NCBI RefSeq assembly: GCF_902506425.1
Contig: NZ_LR732504.1
Coordinates: 186,001-250,000 of the forward strand
Length of the DNA stretch: 64,000 nucleotides
DNA from: Novosphingobium sp. 9U
Lineage (GTDB): Bacteria; Pseudomonadota; Alphaproteobacteria; Sphingomonadales; Sphingomonadaceae
Reading direction: 5' to 3'
Shown: piece by piece, positions 33,149 through 41,881 of the stretch
Layout of the letters: every line of letters starts with the position of its first letter
Position numbering within the stretch: position 1 is the stretch's first letter
The notes under the pieces: generated by a model
What the model was told of the DNA's origin: nothing
Databases searched by the model: none
The model's input: the letters and a program-made list of their open reading frames with translations, nothing else
Made by a program: the position numbers and the translations under genes

Positions 33149-33589
33149 CTAGACCGGCTCCGCTTCCACGGCGCCATGATCGAGCAGTCGGCGCATCTGC
33201 GAGACGGCCTCGCGGGCATTGATGCCGACCAGAAAGTGCACTTCCTCCAGATCGTCGCGCAGCTTGAGGGCAGTGCTCGTGCCGCCGCCCAGCAGCGCCA
33301 TGCTCCATTGCGAGAATATGCGCTCGCGCACCGGGACCAGGTCGATCAGCTTGACCTCGTCATGGCGAAAGTCGCAGCAGATGGCTTCAAACGTTCGCTC
33401 GATGGCACCGATCGGCCCTTCGAGGACCTGCACGAAGTGGTCACCGACATGCAGCAGGCTGCCGGTGAGGCCTGATCCGGCATTGCGAACGGCCGATCGG
33501 TCGGCCAGTTCGCGCACCACCGCGTCGCGCTCGGGCCCGGTCTGGCGCATTGCGCAGCGGCTGACGTAGAGAAGACGGCTTAACGGCAT
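33149..33589 (-). CDS. BLUF-domain blue-light sensor
   Basis: 146 residues. The N-terminal ~95 residues are a BLUF domain that binds FAD: Y8 (LLYVSR), N36, Q54 (HFVQVLEG) and the FSQWSM motif. The remaining ~50 residues are a short helical tail, as in short BLUF proteins that work through a partner. Its gene is 15 bp from the MHYT-GGDEF-EAL gene in the same direction, which suggests the partner is c-di-GMP turnover. Absorbance shift upon blue light is expected from the family. Confidence 0.88.
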   Translation of the reverse strand: MPLSRLLYVSRCAMRQTGPERDAVVRELADRSAVRNAGSGLTGSLLHVGDHFVQVLEGPIGAIERTFEAICCDFRHDEVKLIDLVPVRERIFSQWSMALLGGGTSTALKLRDDLEEVHFLVGINAREAVSQMRRLLDHGAVEAEPV

Positions 33590-33604
33590 GATGAGTGCTC
33601 CCGA

Positions 33605-35641
33605 CTACGCCGCGATCGACGCGGTGCGCGCCTTCACGAGCGCGAGGAAGTCGCCGACGCGGATCGGCCGGCTGATAAGGAAGCCCTGCACGTGGTCGCA
33701 GCCATGCTCGGCGATGAAGGACAGCTGCTCGCTGGTTTCGATGCCCTCGGCGGTGACCTTCATGTCCAGGCTTTCGCCCAGCTGGGCGATGGCGCGCACG
33801 ATCGAGGCACTGCCGGGATCCTCCGGCAGCTTGCGGATGAACGAACGATCGATCTTGATCCGGCTGATCGGAAAGCGATGCAGGTAGCTCAGCGAGGAAT
33901 AGCCGGTGCCGAAGTCGTCCAGCGAGATGCGGACGCCCAGGTCGCGCAAGTGGTTGAGCGTGCGCAGCGCCGCCTCGTCGTCGCCCAGCAGCGCGGTCTC
34001 GGTGATCTCCAGCTCCAGCCGGTCGGAGCGCAAGCCGGAATCGAGCAGCGCCTGCGCCACGATCTGCGGCAGCCGCGGGTCGAGCAGTTGAACCGGCGAC
34101 ACGTTCACTGCGACGTCGAGCTCCTCGGGCCAGGTGGTCGCATCGTGGCAAGCCTGCTGCAGGACGTTGGCGCCGATGCGCGAGACGAGCCCCAGCTCCT
34201 CCGCGATCGGGATGAACTCCGCCGGCGAGACATCGCCCCGGCCCTCGCAATGCCAGCGCAGCAGCGCCTCGGCGCCGGTGACGATCCCGGTCTTGGAGTC
34301 GATGACCGGCTGGTAGAACACCTCGAACTCGTCGCGCATGCAGGCGCGGCGCAAGTCGACCTCCAGGAAGCGGCGGCGCTGCATCGCGTCCATCATCTCT
34401 GTCTCAAACAGGCAGAAGCGGTCCTTGCCGGCGCGCTTAGCCGAATAGAGAGCGACGTCGGCATGCTGGACCAGCTGCTCGCTTTCGCCGCCATGATCGG
34501 GCGCGAGCGCGATACCGAGGCTTGCGCCCAGCTCCGCGACGCTGCCACCGACGATGAACGGCCGCGACATGATCTCGACCACGCGCGCGGCGAGCGCGGA
34601 GGCCTGCTCGGCGTCGGCGATGCCGAACGCGACGATCGCGAATTCGTCGCCGCCGATGCGCGCGACCATGTCGCCTTCCCGAACCGCCTGGCGCAGGCGG
34701 TTCGCCACCCGCTGCAGCACCAGGTCGCCCACCGGATGGCCCAGAGTGTCATTGACGGGCTTGAAGCGGTCGAGATCGAGCATCAGCAGCGCGAATGGGC
34801 GGCCGTAGCGCTCCAGCTTGCCGCACTCGCTTTCCAGCGTCAGCGAGAAGCTGTGTCGGTTGGCAAGGCCGGTCAGCGCATCATGCATGGCGATATGCGC
34901 CAGCTGGTCTCGCGATTCGGACTGGGTGCGGCTCTCCAGCAAGTAAGTGGAGATGCCGGTACCGACGATGAGCAGCGCCACCATAGCAATCGCCAGCGCG
35001 ACGGCGGTGAAGGCCTCGCTATCGGCTCCGGCCGACACGCCCGGGATCGGCGCCACCGAGAATGCCGCCATGCCGGTGAAGTGGAGGCCGACGATCGCGA
35101 TCACGAGCATGGCCGTGGGCACCAGCCGGTCGGCGGGGCGCGAGCGACGCAGGCGGTAGATCAGCGCCATGGTCAGGCCGGCGGCGACGAACAACGAGGC
35201 GATCACGTAGATCGGCCGCCACTCGACGATGCCCTCTGCCCGGTAGGCGAACATGCCGACGTAGTGCATCGCCGCGATCGACAGGCCGATCGCGCCGCCG
35301 CCGATCACCACCGAGAATGCACGGTCCTTTGCGGTCGCGAGCAGCAGCCCGATGGCGATGCCGCCCACCGCGATCAGCGCCGAGGCGATGGTCAGTGGTC
35401 CGTCCAAGTCGATCGGCACGCCCGACTTGTAGCCCAGCATGGCGATGAAGTGCGTGGCCCATGTCGCCGCGCCGGCGGTCACGGCCGAGAGAAAGCACCA
35501 ATGGAACCGCGCAGTTCCGCTTTCGGCCAAGGTGCGGCGGAACAGCGTCACTGCTACGATCGAGCCCGTCAGACACATCAGCGCCGCAAGGAGCACGATC
35601 CACAAATCGTGCTCGTAGAGAAGGCAGGTGAGAACGCGCAT
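33605..35641 (-). CDS. MHYT-GGDEF-EAL cyclic di-GMP signalling protein
   Basis: 678 residues from ATG 35641. Three MHYT units (motifs THFIAML, MHYVGMF, LHFTGMA) in seven membrane spans within about residues 1-225, thought to sense a gas or copper-bound ligand. A GGDEF domain with RIGGDEFAIVAFG (~residue 330) for c-di-GMP synthesis, and an EAL domain with EALLRW (~457) and DDFGTGYSSL for its hydrolysis. All catalytic motifs are intact, so it could have both activities. Cotranscribed with the BLUF gene. Confidence 0.94.
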   Translation of the reverse strand: MRVLTCLLYEHDLWIVLLAALMCLTGSIVAVTLFRRTLAESGTARFHWCFLSAVTAGAATWATHFIAMLGYKSGVPIDLDGPLTIASALIAVGGIAIGLLLATAKDRAFSVVIGGGAIGLSIAAMHYVGMFAYRAEGIVEWRPIYVIASLFVAAGLTMALIYRLRRSRPADRLVPTAMLVIAIVGLHFTGMAAFSVAPIPGVSAGADSEAFTAVALAIAMVALLIVGTGISTYLLESRTQSESRDQLAHIAMHDALTGLANRHSFSLTLESECGKLERYGRPFALLMLDLDRFKPVNDTLGHPVGDLVLQRVANRLRQAVREGDMVARIGGDEFAIVAFGIADAEQASALAARVVEIMSRPFIVGGSVAELGASLGIALAPDHGGESEQLVQHADVALYSAKRAGKDRFCLFETEMMDAMQRRRFLEVDLRRACMRDEFEVFYQPVIDSKTGIVTGAEALLRWHCEGRGDVSPAEFIPIAEELGLVSRIGANVLQQACHDATTWPEELDVAVNVSPVQLLDPRLPQIVAQALLDSGLRSDRLELEITETALLGDDEAALRTLNHLRDLGVRISLDDFGTGYSSLSYLHRFPISRIKIDRSFIRKLPEDPGSASIVRAIAQLGESLDMKVTAEGIETSEQLSFIAEHGCDHVQGFLISRPIRVGDFLALVKARTASIAA

Positions 35642-35889
35642 GCAAGGCTCCGAGATCACGAGCTCGAAGCCCGTGGATGGCTCATCGCCCGAGACCCCTT
35701 AAGAAAACTTTCCTTAACTGTAAAAAGCAGTCATTTTCAGCGCCAATCCGGAGGAATTGCCCCTGGGTGCAAAGCCTTAAAGATCAGTCCTGAGCGCCGT
35801 TACGAGCGTACTCGCGAACACGGCCTCTGGGATCTCGGTTCCGGGGCCAGGTTATTTCATGCTTAACATAGCGCTGGTATCGCGCCCTT
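35642..35889. promoter_or_regulatory. Divergent promoter region with quasi-palindrome
   Basis: 248 bp between the c-di-GMP gene and wecB, no gene. It contains an imperfect palindrome at 35699-35717 (TTAAG...CTTAA) in an AT-rich tract, a plausible operator or promoter for the upstream - strand gene. Confidence 0.35.
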
Positions 35890-37035
35890 ATGACCAGCAG
35901 CACCGCCTCGCGCATCCTCGTCGTCTTCGGCACCCGTCCCGAAGCCATCAAGCTCTTCCCGGTGATCCACGCGCTCAAGGCGGACCCGCGGTTCGAGTGC
36001 GTGGTGTGTGTGTCGGCACAGCACCGGCAGATGCTCGACCAGGTGCTGGAGATTGCCGGCATCGTGCCCGACCATGACCTTGACGTTATGCAGCCCGACC
36101 AGACGCTCGACGCGCTGACGGCCAATCTGCTGACAGGTCTGGGCAAGGTCATGGACCAGGTTCAGCCGGCCCGCGTGATCGTGCAGGGCGATACCGCCAC
36201 GGCGATGGCTGGCGCGCTCGCGGCGTATTATCGCAAGCTGCCGGTCGACCATGTCGAGGCGGGCCTGCGCAGCTACAACATCTATCACCCCTGGCCCGAG
36301 GAGGTGAACCGCAAGATCATCGGTTCGATGGCGAGCCTCCACTTCGCGCCGACGGCGACCGCCGCCGCGGCATTGTTGAGGGAGAATGCCGATCCGGCGC
36401 GGGTCCATGTCACCGGCAACACCGTGATCGACGCGCTGCACTGGGTTTCGGCGAAGATCGAGGCCGAGCCGTCGCTTGCAGGTGGCCTGGCCGAGCTGGA
36501 GGCGCGATTCGCGCAGCGGCGGATCATCGGCGTCACCAGCCACCGTCGCGAGAACTTCGGCGAGGGCATGGACGGGATCGCCCGCGCCATCCGCGAGATC
36601 GCCGCGAAGCCGGACGTGGCGGTGATCTTCCCCGTGCACCTCAACCCCAACGTGCGCCGCGTGATGAACAGCGCGCTCGTCGGGCTCGACAATGTCGCGC
36701 TGATCGAGCCGCTGGACTATCCGCACTTCGCCCGCCTCATCAACATCGCCGAGATCATGCTGACCGACAGCGGCGGCGTGCAGGAGGAAGCGCCCGCACT
36801 CGGCAAGCCAGTGCTCGTCATGCGCGAGACCACCGAGCGGCCAGAAGGCGTCGAGGCCGGCACCGCCAAGCTGGTCGGCACCGATGCCGCCACCATCGTT
36901 ACCGAAATTTCAACCCTGCTCGACGATACGGAAGCCTACGAGGCCATGGCGCGCGCCCACAACCCGTTCGGGGATGGGCACAGCTCGGCCCGCATCGTGG
37001 AGCTGCTCGCCAATGAAATCGGATTCGAAGCCTGA
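35890..37035 (+). CDS. wecB: UDP-N-acetylglucosamine 2-epimerase
   Basis: 381 residues, typical length. Converts UDP-GlcNAc to UDP-ManNAc. Motifs: FGTRPEAIKLFPVIHAL, DHVEAGLRSYN, TGNTVIDALHW, TSHRRENFGEG, TDSGGVQEEAPALGKPVLVMR with the catalytic residues. Followed by wecC, whose start overlaps by 23 nt, so the pair makes UDP-ManNAcA for a surface polysaccharide. No further polymer genes are adjacent. Confidence 0.95.
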   Translation: MTSSTASRILVVFGTRPEAIKLFPVIHALKADPRFECVVCVSAQHRQMLDQVLEIAGIVPDHDLDVMQPDQTLDALTANLLTGLGKVMDQVQPARVIVQGDTATAMAGALAAYYRKLPVDHVEAGLRSYNIYHPWPEEVNRKIIGSMASLHFAPTATAAAALLRENADPARVHVTGNTVIDALHWVSAKIEAEPSLAGGLAELEARFAQRRIIGVTSHRRENFGEGMDGIARAIREIAAKPDVAVIFPVHLNPNVRRVMNSALVGLDNVALIEPLDYPHFARLINIAEIMLTDSGGVQEEAPALGKPVLVMRETTERPEGVEAGTAKLVGTDAATIVTEISTLLDDTEAYEAMARAHNPFGDGHSSARIVELLANEIGFEA

Positions 37036-38326
37036 CGTCTGCGTCGTCGGCCTGGGGTATATCGGACTTCCCACTGCGGCGGTGATCGCGCGCGCCGGCT
37101 GCAAGGTGCTCGGCCTCGACGTCTCGCAGCGGGTGGTCGACACCATCAACCGCGGCGAGATCCATATCGAGGAAGTCGACTTGGATGGCCTGGTTCATGG
37201 TGTCGTCGCGCGCGGACTGCTCTCGGCCTCGATCACGGTCGCGCCGGCCGACGTGTTCGTGATCGCGGTGCCGACGCCCTTCGGCAAGGACGAGTCCGGC
37301 GATCACGTGCCTGACATCTCCTACGTGCTGGCCGCGGGCAAGACGATCGCACCGGTGCTGAAGGCAGGTGACGTGGTGATCCTCGAATCGACTTCGCCGG
37401 TCGGCACCACCGAGCAGCTGCGGGACATGATCGCCCAGATGCGTCCCGACCTGAAGGTGCCGGGCTGCACGCGCGAGACGCCCGACATCTCGATTGCCTA
37501 TTGCCCCGAGCGCGTGCTGCCCGGGCGCATCCTGGAAGAGCTGACCAACAACGACCGCTCAATCGGCGGCATCACCCCGCGTTGCGCCCGCAAGGCGCTG
37601 GCCTTCTACAAGCGGTTCGTGCGCGGCGAGTGCGTCGTCACCGACGCTCGCTCGGCCGAGATGACCAAACTGGTCGAGAACGCCTACCGCGACGTCAACA
37701 TCGCCTTCGCCAACGAGCTGTCGATGGTGTCGGACCGCATGGGGCTCGACGTTTGGGAGGTGATCCGCCTGGCGAACCGCCACCCGCGCGTGAACATCCT
37801 CTCGCCCGGCCCCGGCGTCGGTGGGCACTGCATCGCCGTCGATCCCTGGTTCATCGTGCACGGTGCGCCCAAGGAGACGCCGCTGATCCGCACAGCGCGC
37901 GGCGTCAACGACGGCAAGATGCACCACGTCATCGCCAAGGCGGACGAGCTGGTCGCCGCGCACCCGGGCGCGAAGATCGCCTGCCTCGGCCTGGCGTTCA
38001 AGGCCAACATCGACGACTTCCGCGAAAGCCCGGCGCGCTTCGTTGCCGCGCGCCTGGCACGCAAATACGGCGAGCGGGTCCACATCGTCGAGCCCTACGC
38101 GAGCGAACTGCCGATCGAGTTCACCGACACCGGCGCGGTGCAGATCGACGTCGACGAGGCGCTGGAGACTTGCGACATCCTGATCGTGCTGGTCGACCAC
38201 GACGTGTTCCGCGTCGTGCCGCTGGCGGAGCGGGCGAGCAAGCTGGTCTACGACACCCGCGGGATCTGGCCGGACCAGCCGCGGGTCGTGGCGGAAGAGC
38301 CGGAGCTTGTGCGGCTGGCGGGATGA
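37013..38326 (+). CDS. wecC: UDP-N-acetyl-D-mannosamine dehydrogenase
   Basis: 437 residues, a UDP-sugar dehydrogenase that oxidises UDP-ManNAc to UDP-ManNAcA. GxGxxG (VVGLGYIGLP) near the N-terminus, catalytic-region motif VENAYRDVNIAFANEL, the active-site cysteine in GPGVGGHCIAVDPW and the GLAFKANIDDFRESPA motif. The start ATG 37013, inside wecB, is preferred over the longer frame (36884), which is out-of-frame wecB. wecB context decides the substrate. Confidence 0.95.
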   Translation: MKSDSKPDVCVVGLGYIGLPTAAVIARAGCKVLGLDVSQRVVDTINRGEIHIEEVDLDGLVHGVVARGLLSASITVAPADVFVIAVPTPFGKDESGDHVPDISYVLAAGKTIAPVLKAGDVVILESTSPVGTTEQLRDMIAQMRPDLKVPGCTRETPDISIAYCPERVLPGRILEELTNNDRSIGGITPRCARKALAFYKRFVRGECVVTDARSAEMTKLVENAYRDVNIAFANELSMVSDRMGLDVWEVIRLANRHPRVNILSPGPGVGGHCIAVDPWFIVHGAPKETPLIRTARGVNDGKMHHVIAKADELVAAHPGAKIACLGLAFKANIDDFRESPARFVAARLARKYGERVHIVEPYASELPIEFTDTGAVQIDVDEALETCDILIVLVDHDVFRVVPLAERASKLVYDTRGIWPDQPRVVAEEPELVRLAG

Positions 38327-38334
38327 TCGACATC

Positions 38335-38357
38335 TCCTCTCCCCGGCGGGGAGAGGA
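38335..38357. terminator. Bidirectional terminator hairpin
   Basis: TCCTCTCCCC (38335-38344), GGC loop, GGGGAGAGGA (38348-38357). Perfect 10-bp stem between convergent wecC and the molybdopterin oxidoreductase gene; the same as at 32516-32538. Confidence 0.6.
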
Positions 38358-38365
38358 CCCTTACC

Positions 38366-39127
38366 TCATATGCCCGCATACCAGGCGTAGGCGCTCCGGT
38401 CCTCCCAGTAGCCGCCCCTGCCGCCATACACCCCCGCCAAGGTATCGCGCGCCTCGATCCGCATGACGAACTTGGCGTGCTTGTACCCCAGCTGCCGCTC
38501 GACCCGCAGCCGTATCGGCGCGCCATGCGCCTCCTCCAGCGGGCGCCCGTTCATGCCCCAGGCCAGGATCGTCTGCGGATGACGAGCATCCACCATGTCG
38601 ATTGATTCGTAGTACGGCGCGCCGCCGTAAATGTCGGCACAGTGGAACACGAGGTAGCGGGCCGACGGTCTCACACGCGCCAGGTCCAGCACGTGGCTGA
38701 GCTGCGGCCCATGCCACTGCCCGATCGCACTCCAGCCCTCCACGCAGTCGTGGCGCGTGATCTGAACCCGTTGCGGCAGCGCCTTGAGCGCGGTCAGCGG
38801 CAAGTCGAGCGGCCGCTCCACCAGGCCGTCCACACGCAGCGCCCAGCGCGCGAAGCCCTGCGCCAGGTGCTGCCTATACGCCTCGCCAGCCCCTTGCGTG
38901 CTGCCGTTGGCACGGAACACCGGCGACATGTCGGACGGCCTGAACTCGCGCGCCAGCGCCTGCCCGCCGAGCGCGCGCTGGGTCATGCGGTGCAAGTCCT
39001 CAGCGCTCTCCAGAGCTCCGCGGAACGCCGGCTGCTGGTAAAGTTTGTCACAACCCGACAGCAGCAAGCCGCCGCCCAGCGCTCCGGTCCGGATCAGCGT
39101 CCGGCGCGAGAGGACCAGCTTGCTCAC
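38366..39127 (-). CDS. Molybdopterin-dependent oxidoreductase, sulfite-oxidase/MsrP-like
   Basis: 253 residues from GTG 39127. The N-terminus has a Tat-type double arginine followed by a lipobox (SRRTLIRTGALGGGLLLSGC, C26), so it is probably a Tat-exported lipoprotein. The mature domain is the sulfite oxidase fold with the molybdenum-binding cysteine in TRHDCVEGWS, and VFHCADIYGGAPYYES, LRVERQLGYKHAKFV. The upstream cytochrome b gene overlaps (GTGA), so an electron-donating membrane partner is likely. Substrate unknown; methionine sulfoxide reductase is one possibility. Confidence 0.85.
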   Translation of the reverse strand: MSKLVLSRRTLIRTGALGGGLLLSGCDKLYQQPAFRGALESAEDLHRMTQRALGGQALAREFRPSDMSPVFRANGSTQGAGEAYRQHLAQGFARWALRVDGLVERPLDLPLTALKALPQRVQITRHDCVEGWSAIGQWHGPQLSHVLDLARVRPSARYLVFHCADIYGGAPYYESIDMVDARHPQTILAWGMNGRPLEEAHGAPIRLRVERQLGYKHAKFVMRIEARDTLAGVYGGRGGYWEDRSAYAWYAGI

Positions 39128-39963
39128 GACCGCTCCTGCGGCAGGCGGTACCAGCCGGTGACGATCGAGCGCACTTCGTTGATCGGTCCGGCGAGCAGTA
39201 CCATCGCCACATGGACCACGAAGAACGCCACCAGCCCCCAGGCGCACAGGAAGTGCACCGACCGCGCCGACTGTCGACCACCGAAGATCTCCGTCACCAG
39301 CGGCGCCCACGCATCGGTGCCGGGCGACATGCCGAGCCCGGTCAGGATCATCAGCGGGATCAGCCCGAACAGCACGCCGGCATAGGCGATCTTTTGCAGC
39401 ACATTATAGCGCAGCGCCGCGGCTCCAGTGGGAAAGCGCAGCCGCGCGTGATCCTTGATGTCGCGCCAGATATGCGCCGGCCGCCACTCGTGCGCGGTGA
39501 TGTGAAGGTCCCTGCGCACATGCCCGTTCTTCAACGAACGCAGCAGATAAACCAGCAAGCCCAAGGCCAGCACCCAGGCGAAGGCCAGGTGCCAGATCCG
39601 CCCATCCGCCAGGCTGTAGCTCGATGGCAGGGTCGCCCAGTAAGGGAACGCGCGGTGCCGCTCGATCCCGCCCGCATCGGTCCAGGCCCCGAGCACGCCG
39701 CCGGTCGCTACCTGCCACGAACCGATCCGCAAGTACCCGGCGCCGCCCTGCTGCCCGATCTCGAGCCAGGCATGATCCAGGTTGGCGCCGTACTCGCCCC
39801 AATAGAGCCGTGGGTGGGCGTTGAAGATCATCAGCCCGCTCATCAGCAAAACCAGCAGCGTCACCGCGTTCACCCAGTGCCAGACGCGGGTGGAGAGCCG
39901 GTGGCGCCGCACCAGCTCACCGCCCTGTGGCCCCAATGGCTGCGGATCGGCGGCCTCGCTCAC
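39124..39963 (-). CDS. Membrane cytochrome b (b561-type)
   Basis: 279 residues from GTG 39963, overlapping the stop of the next upstream gene by 4 nt. Several membrane spans and the haem-binding histidines typical of thiosulfate-reductase/formate-dehydrogenase gamma cytochromes (LSTRVWHWVNAVTLLVLLMSG, GRIWHLAFAWVL, SARSVHFLCAWGLVAFFVVHV). It likely passes quinol electrons to the molybdopterin enzyme encoded next. Unlike MsrQ it is a larger four- to five-span type. Confidence 0.86.
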   Translation of the reverse strand: MSEAADPQPLGPQGGELVRRHRLSTRVWHWVNAVTLLVLLMSGLMIFNAHPRLYWGEYGANLDHAWLEIGQQGGAGYLRIGSWQVATGGVLGAWTDAGGIERHRAFPYWATLPSSYSLADGRIWHLAFAWVLALGLLVYLLRSLKNGHVRRDLHITAHEWRPAHIWRDIKDHARLRFPTGAAALRYNVLQKIAYAGVLFGLIPLMILTGLGMSPGTDAWAPLVTEIFGGRQSARSVHFLCAWGLVAFFVVHVAMVLLAGPINEVRSIVTGWYRLPQERS

Positions 39964-40574
39964 CGGCGCGAGAGCCCCTCTTCGCAGCCCTCGAGCCGCG
40001 ATCGCAGCGTGTTCTGGACGTACGCCGTAGCGACATACTGGCCGACCAGCATCGGGAATTCGATCAGTTGCGCCTCGTCCCATGACCGGGCGAGCGTGGT
40101 CCAGGTCGCGTCCGACACCGCCTTGTCCTCGATCAGCTCCTCCACCCCGGCCAGGATCGCGCGCTCATGCTCGGTCCAGCCATCGGCCTGCGAGCCCTGG
40201 CGCGCCCGCTCCACCGCTTCGGCGCCGATGCCCAGACGGTTGGCAATGCCGACGTGCTGGCCCCACTCGTAGGGCGCGCCGCAGAGCCACGCCACGCGTA
40301 GGATCGCGAGTTCACGCTGCACCGGCGGGATCACACCGTTGTAGAGCACGGTGCCGAGGTCCATCTGGCTGCGGAACAGCTCCGGGTGACGCAGCATCGT
40401 GCGCATGTACTCGGGCGCGCTGCCCACGTACGGCCCGGCCCCGGCACCCGCCCGTACCGTATTGATAAGGTCGATGTCGGTCTGCGTCAGCGCATCGTCC
40501 GCCAACGGTTCGATGCGGGGCGCCTCGCCAACGACGTGGCGCTCGCGCTCGATGATGTCCCATTCGATCGGCAT
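39960..40574 (-). CDS. Carboxymuconolactone decarboxylase family protein
   Basis: 204 residues of the AhpD/CMD superfamily: EYMRTMLRHPELFR, QRELAILRVAWLCGAPYEWGQHVGIA, the conserved E..C.Y.W..H signature, with a single cysteine instead of the CxxC of peroxide-reducing AhpD. So it is more likely a decarboxylase-like or unknown enzyme. Its stop overlaps the cytochrome gene start. Confidence 0.85.
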   Translation of the reverse strand: MPIEWDIIERERHVVGEAPRIEPLADDALTQTDIDLINTVRAGAGAGPYVGSAPEYMRTMLRHPELFRSQMDLGTVLYNGVIPPVQRELAILRVAWLCGAPYEWGQHVGIANRLGIGAEAVERARQGSQADGWTEHERAILAGVEELIEDKAVSDATWTTLARSWDEAQLIEFPMLVGQYVATAYVQNTLRSRLEGCEEGLSRR

Positions 40575-40586
40575 GCTCTTTCCCTT

Positions 40587-41003
40587 TTACTCGCCCATCA
40601 GGTGGACGGCTACTTCCCGGTGGTGCGGACGGCGGCGATGCTCGGCCAGGTAGATGCCCTGCCAGGCGCCCAGCCGCATCCGGCCGCGCAGCACCGGGAT
40701 CTGCAGGGTCACGCCGGTCAGCGTCGCGCGCAAGTGCGCGGGCATGTCGTCAGGCCCCTCATCGTCGTGGCGGTAGTGGTCGCCTTCGGGCGCCACCTGC
40801 TCGAGCCAGGCCATCAGGTCGCTGCGCACCTCGCGCGCGGCGTTCTCCTGGATCAGCAAGGAGGCCGAGGTATGCCGGCATAGCAGCGTCAGCACGCCTT
40901 CCTGGACGCCGGTCGCTCGCAGCCACTCGTCCACCGCTGCGGTGATATCGATCAGCCCGCGGCCGGGCGTGTCGAAGCCAAGGGTTGTACTGGCCTGTCG
41001 CAT
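40587..41003 (-). CDS. yjbQ: YjbQ family (UPF0047) protein
   Basis: 138 residues, starting ATG 41003. The YjbQ signature LTLLCRHTSASLLIQENA, DHYRHDDEGPDDMPAHLRATLTGVTLQIPV, and GTWQGIYLAEH-like end (RLGAWQGIYLAEHRRRPHHREV). Members can replace thiamine phosphate synthase in some bacteria, and a DNA-repair role has also been suggested. Cytosolic. Start at 41003 fits the family; a longer frame is not conserved. Confidence 0.93.
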   Translation of the reverse strand: MRQASTTLGFDTPGRGLIDITAAVDEWLRATGVQEGVLTLLCRHTSASLLIQENAAREVRSDLMAWLEQVAPEGDHYRHDDEGPDDMPAHLRATLTGVTLQIPVLRGRMRLGAWQGIYLAEHRRRPHHREVAVHLMGE

Positions 41004-41065
41004 GCTGTGTGTTTGACGAGTGTCCAGCCCGCTGACAAGCCGGGCGGCCTCCAAGGAGAGAGCGC

Positions 41066-41881
41066 ATGCAAGACGTCTACACCCGCACCCAGCACAGCCA
41101 GGTCGCCATCAACGGTCATGTCATGACTGTCACGCTGAACCGCCCCGACATGCGCAATGCTCTGCACGGCGAGGCGAACTTCGAGCTGGGTGAAGTGTTC
41201 GACGCCTTCGAGCGCGATCCCGGGCTCTGGGTGGCGATCCTGACCGGTGCGGGCGACAAGGCCTTCTCTGCGGGCGCGGACTTGCGCACGCCCTTCGACA
41301 AGAACGACGCGCGTGCCCACAACGGCATGCCCGTGCCGGAGAGTGGCTTTGCCGGCCTGGTCTGGCGCTTCGGCCGCCGCAAGCCGGTGATCGCGGCGGT
41401 GAACGGCTACGCGCTGGGTGGCGGGTTCGAGGCCGCGCTCGCCTGCGACATCATCGTCGCCGCGGACAACGCCAGCTTCGGCCTGACCGAACCCAAAGTC
41501 GGCCTGGCAGCGCTGGGCGGCGGTATCCAGCGGATCGTCCAGGAGCTCGGCCCCAAGCGCGCGCACGCCATGCTGCTCACCGCCAGCAAGATCGACGCGG
41601 CGCAGGCGCACGAGTGGGGCCTGGTCGCGGAAGTCGCGCCCGCTGGCGATCTGATGGCCTGCGCCCGGCGCTGGGCGGAGCGCATCTGCGAGTGCTCCCC
41701 CTCTTCGGTGATTGCCACCAAGGCGGTGATGCAAAGCTACTACGACGATGGCATGGAAGCTTCAAACCGCCGGATGTTCGCCTTGCCCGAAGTGCGCGCG
41801 ATGTTCACCGGGCCGGACGTCGCCGAGGGCGGTCGCGCGTTCGTGGAGAAGCGCACGCCGGCATGGTCGAACCCGCAATGA
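41066..41881 (+). CDS. Enoyl-CoA hydratase/isomerase family protein
   Basis: 271 residues, crotonase fold. VTLNRPDMRNAL near the start, oxyanion-hole motif FSAGADLRTPFD, and NGYALGGGFEAALACDIIVAADNASFGLTEPKVGLAALGG carrying the two catalytic glutamate positions. Hydrates or isomerises enoyl-CoA in fatty-acid or other acyl-CoA catabolism. Its stop overlaps the start of a second crotonase, so they are one operon. Confidence 0.93.
   Translation: MQDVYTRTQHSQVAINGHVMTVTLNRPDMRNALHGEANFELGEVFDAFERDPGLWVAILTGAGDKAFSAGADLRTPFDKNDARAHNGMPVPESGFAGLVWRFGRRKPVIAAVNGYALGGGFEAALACDIIVAADNASFGLTEPKVGLAALGGGIQRIVQELGPKRAHAMLLTASKIDAAQAHEWGLVAEVAPAGDLMACARRWAERICECSPSSVIATKAVMQSYYDDGMEASNRRMFALPEVRAMFTGPDVAEGGRAFVEKRTPAWSNPQ

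Noticed and set aside
34393..34752. Frames inside the MHYT-GGDEF-EAL gene on both strands
   Set aside because: They overlap a gene with clear domain motifs and show only shadow codon patterns.
36884..37012. Long N-terminal extension of wecC
   Set aside because: It is wecB read out of frame; the conserved wecC start is at 37013.
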